NCBI GenBank assembly: GCA_955652545.1
Contig: CATPCA010000297.1
Span: 1-7,362, forward strand
DNA: 7,362 nucleotides
Source of the DNA: Candidatus Dormiibacterota bacterium
GTDB taxonomy: Bacteria; Chloroflexota; Dormibacteria; UBA8260
Direction: 5' to 3'
Shown here piece by piece: positions 4,687 to 7,362 of the stretch. The notes under the pieces are model-generated. The model ran no database searches. It was not told the origin of the DNA and worked only from the letters and a program-made list of their open reading frames with translations. Numbering within the stretch: the stretch's first letter is position 1; the number at the start of each line of letters is the position of its first letter. Both the position numbers and the translations under genes were made by a program.

Positions 4687-6061
4687 GGCTTTACTCGAAG
4701 ACCCCGCCGTCTCTGCTCTCAGCGCTCGGCTCGACGGGCGGATCGTAACTCCGAACTCCGCCGGCTACGAACGGGCACGCCACATCTGGAACGGGATGAT
4801 CGACCGGCGTCCAGCGCTAGTGGCCGAGTGCGCCTCTGAAGGCGATGTGGTCTCGACGATCCGCTTTGCCCGCGAAGCGGGGAGGGAACTGGCGGTCCGC
4901 GGGGGTGGGCACAGTGTCGCCGGATTCAGCACCTGCGATGAGGGGGTGGTGATCGACCTCTCTCCTTTGCGGAGGATTGAAGTCGATCCGCAGCAGCGCG
5001 TCGCGCTGGTGGGGGGAGGTGCCCTCCTGTCAGATCTGGACGAGGCGACCGCGCAGCATGGTCTCGCCACGCCGCTCGGGATGGTGTCAATGACCGGCGT
5101 GGGCGGGCTCACGCTCGGCGGCGGTTTGGGTTGGCTGCTGCGAGCCTACGGCTTGGCCTGCGACAACGTGCTCTCCGCTCGTGTAGTGACCGCGGACGGA
5201 AACGTGATCACCGCAAGCGCCCCAGACGAGCCGGAATTGCTCTGGGGCTTGCGCGGCGGCGGTGGCAACTTCGGCGTGGTGACGCAGTTCGAATTCCGCC
5301 TGCATCCGGTGAGCACGGTGACTGGCGGCTACACGATGTTTCCGTTTGACCGCACGATGGAGCTGGGCCTCTTCTACCGCGAGTGGGTGCGCAGCCATCC
5401 AGATACGTTCACAAGCATGTTCGTGTTGTTCACTGCACCGGATGTCGAAGAGATTCCCGCTCAACTACGCGCGCAACCATGTGTGCTCATCGCCGGCTGT
5501 CACATCGGCAGCACCGAACAAGCAGACCCGCTGCTCGAGCCGTTGCGTGCGCTGCAACCAGCCCTCGATGCTTTCGTGGTAATGCCCTTCCTCGAGATGC
5601 AGAAGATCTATGACGCTGAGTTTCCCGCCGGCCGGCGCGCGCATTTCACCGGCATCTACACCGGCGATGCGCCCGACGGGCTCTTTGCGTCTCTGTCTAT
5701 GACATACGCCAAGCGGCCATCAGCCGGCTGCGAGATCGATATGCACCATATGGGCGGCGCAGTAGATCGCGTGCCGAACGACGCATCCGCGTTCAGTGGC
5801 CGCCAGGCCGCGTACACCTTCAACATCCTGGCCTGCTGGGACAACGCGGACGACGACGAAGCCCACCGCAGCTGGGCGCGTGCCGGCGTCGAGGCGCTCA
5901 GGCCATTCAGAGTGGGAGGCGAATACGTCAACTTCGCCACGGATGTCGGGGCAACGGGCGAAGCCGCGTACGGCAGCGCCCGCTACGAGCGGCTAGCCGC
6001 GCTCAAGCGTCGCTACGATCCGGACAACGTGTTCCGGCTGAACCACAACGTCCAGCCTTAG
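4685..6061 (+). CDS. BBE-type FAD-dependent oxidoreductase (PCMH fold)
   Basis: Flavoprotein of the berberine-bridge-enzyme/oligosaccharide-oxidase group, expected to oxidise an organic substrate and pass electrons to O2 or another acceptor; the substrate is unknown. The product has 458 residues. The FAD-binding PCMH domain covers about residues 40-215. His76 in VRGGGHSVAG is the conserved attachment site for 8-alpha-histidyl FAD. GVGGLTLGGGLGWLLRAYGL (138-157) and RGGGGNFGVVTQFEF (190-204) are the other flavin-binding signatures. The Cys used by bicovalent relatives in the 'xxCPxVGxxG' region is replaced (GMVSMTGVGG, 132-141), so a single covalent link is predicted. The substrate domain follows, and the last 30 residues form a textbook BBE motif (YGSARYERLAALKRRYDPDN, then VFRLN). 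There is no signal peptide, so it is cytoplasmic. Divergent from the Crp-like regulator, and followed 90 bp later by an ABM-type gene on the same strand. Confidence 0.95.
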   Translation: MALLEDPAVSALSARLDGRIVTPNSAGYERARHIWNGMIDRRPALVAECASEGDVVSTIRFAREAGRELAVRGGGHSVAGFSTCDEGVVIDLSPLRRIEVDPQQRVALVGGGALLSDLDEATAQHGLATPLGMVSMTGVGGLTLGGGLGWLLRAYGLACDNVLSARVVTADGNVITASAPDEPELLWGLRGGGGNFGVVTQFEFRLHPVSTVTGGYTMFPFDRTMELGLFYREWVRSHPDTFTSMFVLFTAPDVEEIPAQLRAQPCVLIAGCHIGSTEQADPLLEPLRALQPALDAFVVMPFLEMQKIYDAEFPAGRRAHFTGIYTGDAPDGLFASLSMTYAKRPSAGCEIDMHHMGGAVDRVPNDASAFSGRQAAYTFNILACWDNADDDEAHRSWARAGVEALRPFRVGGEYVNFATDVGATGEAAYGSARYERLAALKRRYDPDNVFRLNHNVQP

Positions 6062-6112
6062 CTTTCCCTGCGGCCATCGCGGCGAGAGCAATTCCGCAGG
6101 TGGACACCGACC

Positions 6113-6118
6113 TATACT
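6113..6118 (+). promoter_or_regulatory. Possible -10 element before the ABM-type gene
   Basis: TATACT (5 of 6 matches to TATAAT) lies 33 nt before the ATG at 6152, the right distance for a short leader carrying the GGAGGA ribosome-binding site at 6141-6146. No convincing -35 hexamer is found at 16-18 nt, so the gene may instead be read through from the oxidase. Confidence 0.35.
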
Positions 6119-6151
6119 TGCGCCCCAAAATGCGTCTACCGGAGGACAGCG

Positions 6152-6439
6152 ATGTATGGCTCCGTCTCGCGCTGGCGGCTCAAGGAAGGCAAGCAGGAGG
6201 AGTTCGAACGGCTCGGCGACGAGTTGATGCGAGACCGGCCAGCCGGCTCGCGCTCGGTGCACGTCTACCGGTCCGATACGGATCCCCGCGAGTACTGGAT
6301 CGCCGGCGTCTTCGAGAGCCGCGAGGCTTACGCGGCGAGCAGCGCATCGCCCGAGCAGGGTGCGCGCTACCAGCGTCTGCGGGACCTCATGGAGTCGGAT
6401 CCGGAGTGGCACGATGGTGAGGTCGTCGTCTCCTACTGA
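6152..6439 (+). CDS. ABM-type dimeric alpha-beta barrel protein
   Basis: Small 95-residue protein of the size and pattern of the antibiotic-biosynthesis-monooxygenase (ABM)/ferredoxin-like superfamily. It has a strand at the N-terminus (YGSVSRWRLKEGK), an amphipathic helix (about 14-28), paired strands around SVHVYRSDTD and YWIAGVFES (35-56), a second helix (66-82) and a final strand (EVVVSY). Members act as dimers and include cofactor-free monooxygenases, haem-degrading enzymes and proteins without a known reaction; I see no residue that decides between these. The start is well supported by GGAGGA (6141-6146) 5 nt before the ATG. It follows the FAD oxidase by 90 bp on the same strand and may be co-expressed with it, though a possible separate -10 is present. 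Confidence 0.8.
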   Translation: MYGSVSRWRLKEGKQEEFERLGDELMRDRPAGSRSVHVYRSDTDPREYWIAGVFESREAYAASSASPEQGARYQRLRDLMESDPEWHDGEVVVSY

Positions 6440-6552
6440 CAACGCCGTGACGACGCTGGCGCTGTACCGGAGCGAGTCCGCTGACGCCCGCGATCTGCCG
6501 GCCATCACCCCGGCTCGGGCACTCCGCGATGTGGAGGCTATAAACCTGCTGA

Positions 6553-6672
6553 CGCGATAGAGCGGCTGACGGAGCGGTGTGGCACAAGGACTTTCCGCTG
6601 AAGACTGGCCGCAGCAACCAGGTGAGCTCGCTGGTCGAGCTCACTCCCGAGGTGCTCACCCAGCTCGGCTGA
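6553..6672 (+). pseudogene. Coding-like tail of a lost or frameshifted gene
   Basis: Between the ABM-type gene and the convergent MetE-like gene, the frame opening after a TGA at 6550-6552 reads 39 residues to a TGA at 6670-6672. It includes VWHKDFPLKTGRSNQVSSL and ends LTPEVLTQLG. The composition is protein-like, with mostly G/C third positions, unlike the surrounding noise. The only standard start is a GTG at 6577 with GGAG just 2 nt before it, which is too close to work well. It therefore looks like the C-terminal end of a gene whose front was lost or is out of frame. Another frame at about 6412-6560 (ending RALRDVEAINLLTR) is also protein-like, so a frameshift could join them. No family is recognised. 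Confidence 0.3.
6622..6644. repeat. 9-bp perfect hairpin between convergent genes
   Basis: GTGAGCTCG-CTGGT-CGAGCTCAC: nine perfect pairs, six of them G-C, with a 5-nt loop. It lies 50 bp past the stop of the leftward MetE-like gene and 183 bp past the ABM-type stop, where a shared terminator would be expected. No run of T follows on either strand, so it is not a classic intrinsic terminator. It also lies inside the coding-like tail at 6553-6672. Confidence 0.4.
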
Positions 6673-6693
6673 TCTCGATGAGGCAGGCGCTCG

Positions 6694-7362
6694 TCAGATG
6701 CGCAGTTCGTTGCGCGCCATCTGAGTGCCTGCGACCATGTTGCGCAGCTTCGCGTAGGCCACGTCCCACGACCGCGTGCGCAGCCCGCAGTCGGGCGTGA
6801 CCTGGATGCGCTCCGGGTCACCGAAGACGTCGACGGCGTATAGGATGCGGTCGCGCACCAATTCCGGCGACTCGATGAAGTCGGTGTGGATGTCGAGGAC
6901 TCCGAGCCCGAGGCTTGGTTTGTATGGGAGATCGCGAAAGCGCTTGATCACCCGATACCCGGGCCGCTCCGCGTCGGAGGTGCCTAGCTCGCGGCTGTCG
7001 TAATTCGCGAAGCCGACCGCGAACTGCGCGCTACCCGTCATCCGCTCGATAGCCGGGAAGAACAGGTCGTAGTCGGAGAAGCAGAGGTGTGTGGAGAATG
7101 TGGCGTCGAGGCCGTCGGCGGTTGCGTTGAAGCTGTCGACGAACAACTCGAGCTCGTGCGGCTCGGTGGACGCGCCGGGCTCGTCGAGCTGGATCCAGCG
7201 CGCGCCGAGGGCGATGAGCGCCTGTAGGTTGGGACGGATGACGTTGCGCGCGACGTCGAGGACGAGCTGACGCCTGGCCTCGGTGCGCAGCCGCGTGCGC
7301 TCAGCGGCGGGCTGGAGCAGGTCATCGTCGCGGCGGTGGCACTCGTCGAACGACCAGTCTGC
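6694..7362 (-). CDS. MetE-like cobalamin-independent methionine synthase (C-terminal part)
   Basis: The last 222 residues of a protein from the catalytic barrel of the cobalamin-independent methionine synthase family; the 5' end lies beyond the right edge. Such enzymes move a methyl group from a folate or another donor to homocysteine or a related thiol, using a zinc ion. Visible landmarks (residue numbers within this fragment) are WIQLDEPG (56-63), the barrel strand whose Asp binds substrate; THLCFSDYD (91-99), with His92 and Cys94 as zinc ligands; VLDIHTDFIESPELVRDRI (155-173); and TPDCGLRTRSWDVAYAKLRN (189-208), with Cys192 as the last zinc ligand. The position where relatives have the zinc-binding Glu ('LEFA') reads VGFA (116-119). 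The compact layout suggests the shorter, single-barrel MetE-like type rather than the classical two-barrel enzyme, but the missing front prevents proof. Confidence 0.9.
   Translation of the reverse strand, partial: ADWSFDECHRRDDDLLQPAAERTRLRTEARRQLVLDVARNVIRPNLQALIALGARWIQLDEPGASTEPHELELFVDSFNATADGLDATFSTHLCFSDYDLFFPAIERMTGSAQFAVGFANYDSRELGTSDAERPGYRVIKRFRDLPYKPSLGLGVLDIHTDFIESPELVRDRILYAVDVFGDPERIQVTPDCGLRTRSWDVAYAKLRNMVAGTQMARNELRI

Noticed and set aside
6067..6100. CCTGCGG ... CCGCAGG inverted repeat just after the oxidase stop as a terminator
   Set aside because: Only 7 pairs around a 20-nt loop and no T-run; such pairs are common by chance in GC-rich DNA.
1..7362. CRISPR array, transposase, phage gene or known defence system
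   Set aside because: No regularly spaced repeats and no recognisable transposase, integrase, nuclease or toxin motif in any translated frame.

Overview
The window is high-GC DNA with many GTG starts, leaderless-looking promoters and protein families (CGNR regulator, BBE-type flavin oxidase, DMT exporter, MetE-like enzyme) that are common in Actinomycetota. A soil or aquatic member of the Thermoleophilia or a related class is my best guess. This is inferred from composition and protein flavour only; there is no rRNA or complete tRNA to anchor it.

Layout, left to right. A complete GNAT acetyltransferase (+, 17-610) faces a small membrane-anchored protein of unknown function (-, 726-1259). A gene-poor stretch follows (1260-1744). 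It holds a possible 35-codon ORF, a 3' tRNA remnant (T-arm plus acceptor strand plus CCA, Gln-like) and a 13-bp direct repeat around that remnant, and it looks like an old integration scar. Next is a divergent pair: a CGNR-family zinc-finger regulator (-, 1745-2398) and an EamA/DMT-type exporter (+, 2474-3424). They share a very short control region built on a perfect 15-bp inverted repeat. Each arm carries an extended -10 hexamer, and each hexamer is followed exactly 6 nt later by a GTG. After a 422-bp region with no convincing gene comes a second divergent pair: a Crp/Fnr-type regulator (-, 3847-4686) and a BBE-type FAD-dependent oxidase (+, 4685-6061). A near-consensus TGTGA-N6-TCACA site lies beside their junction. 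Downstream of the oxidase, on the same strand, is a small ABM-type (dimeric alpha-beta barrel) protein (6152-6439), then a short coding-looking tail with a strong hairpin (6553-6672). The window ends in the C-terminal 222 residues of a MetE-like methionine synthase (-, 6694 to the edge).

How the genes may work together (inference). There are two self-contained 'regulator plus divergent target' modules. In the first, the CGNR protein probably binds the large dyad and controls both itself and the exporter. In the second, the Crp-like protein keeps all three base-contacting residues of the Crp recognition helix and may read the TGTGA-type site to control the flavin oxidase and perhaps the ABM protein. 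I see no CRISPR array, intact mobile element, toxin-antitoxin pair or recognised defence system. The most distinctive thing in the window is the symmetrical CGNR/EamA control region.
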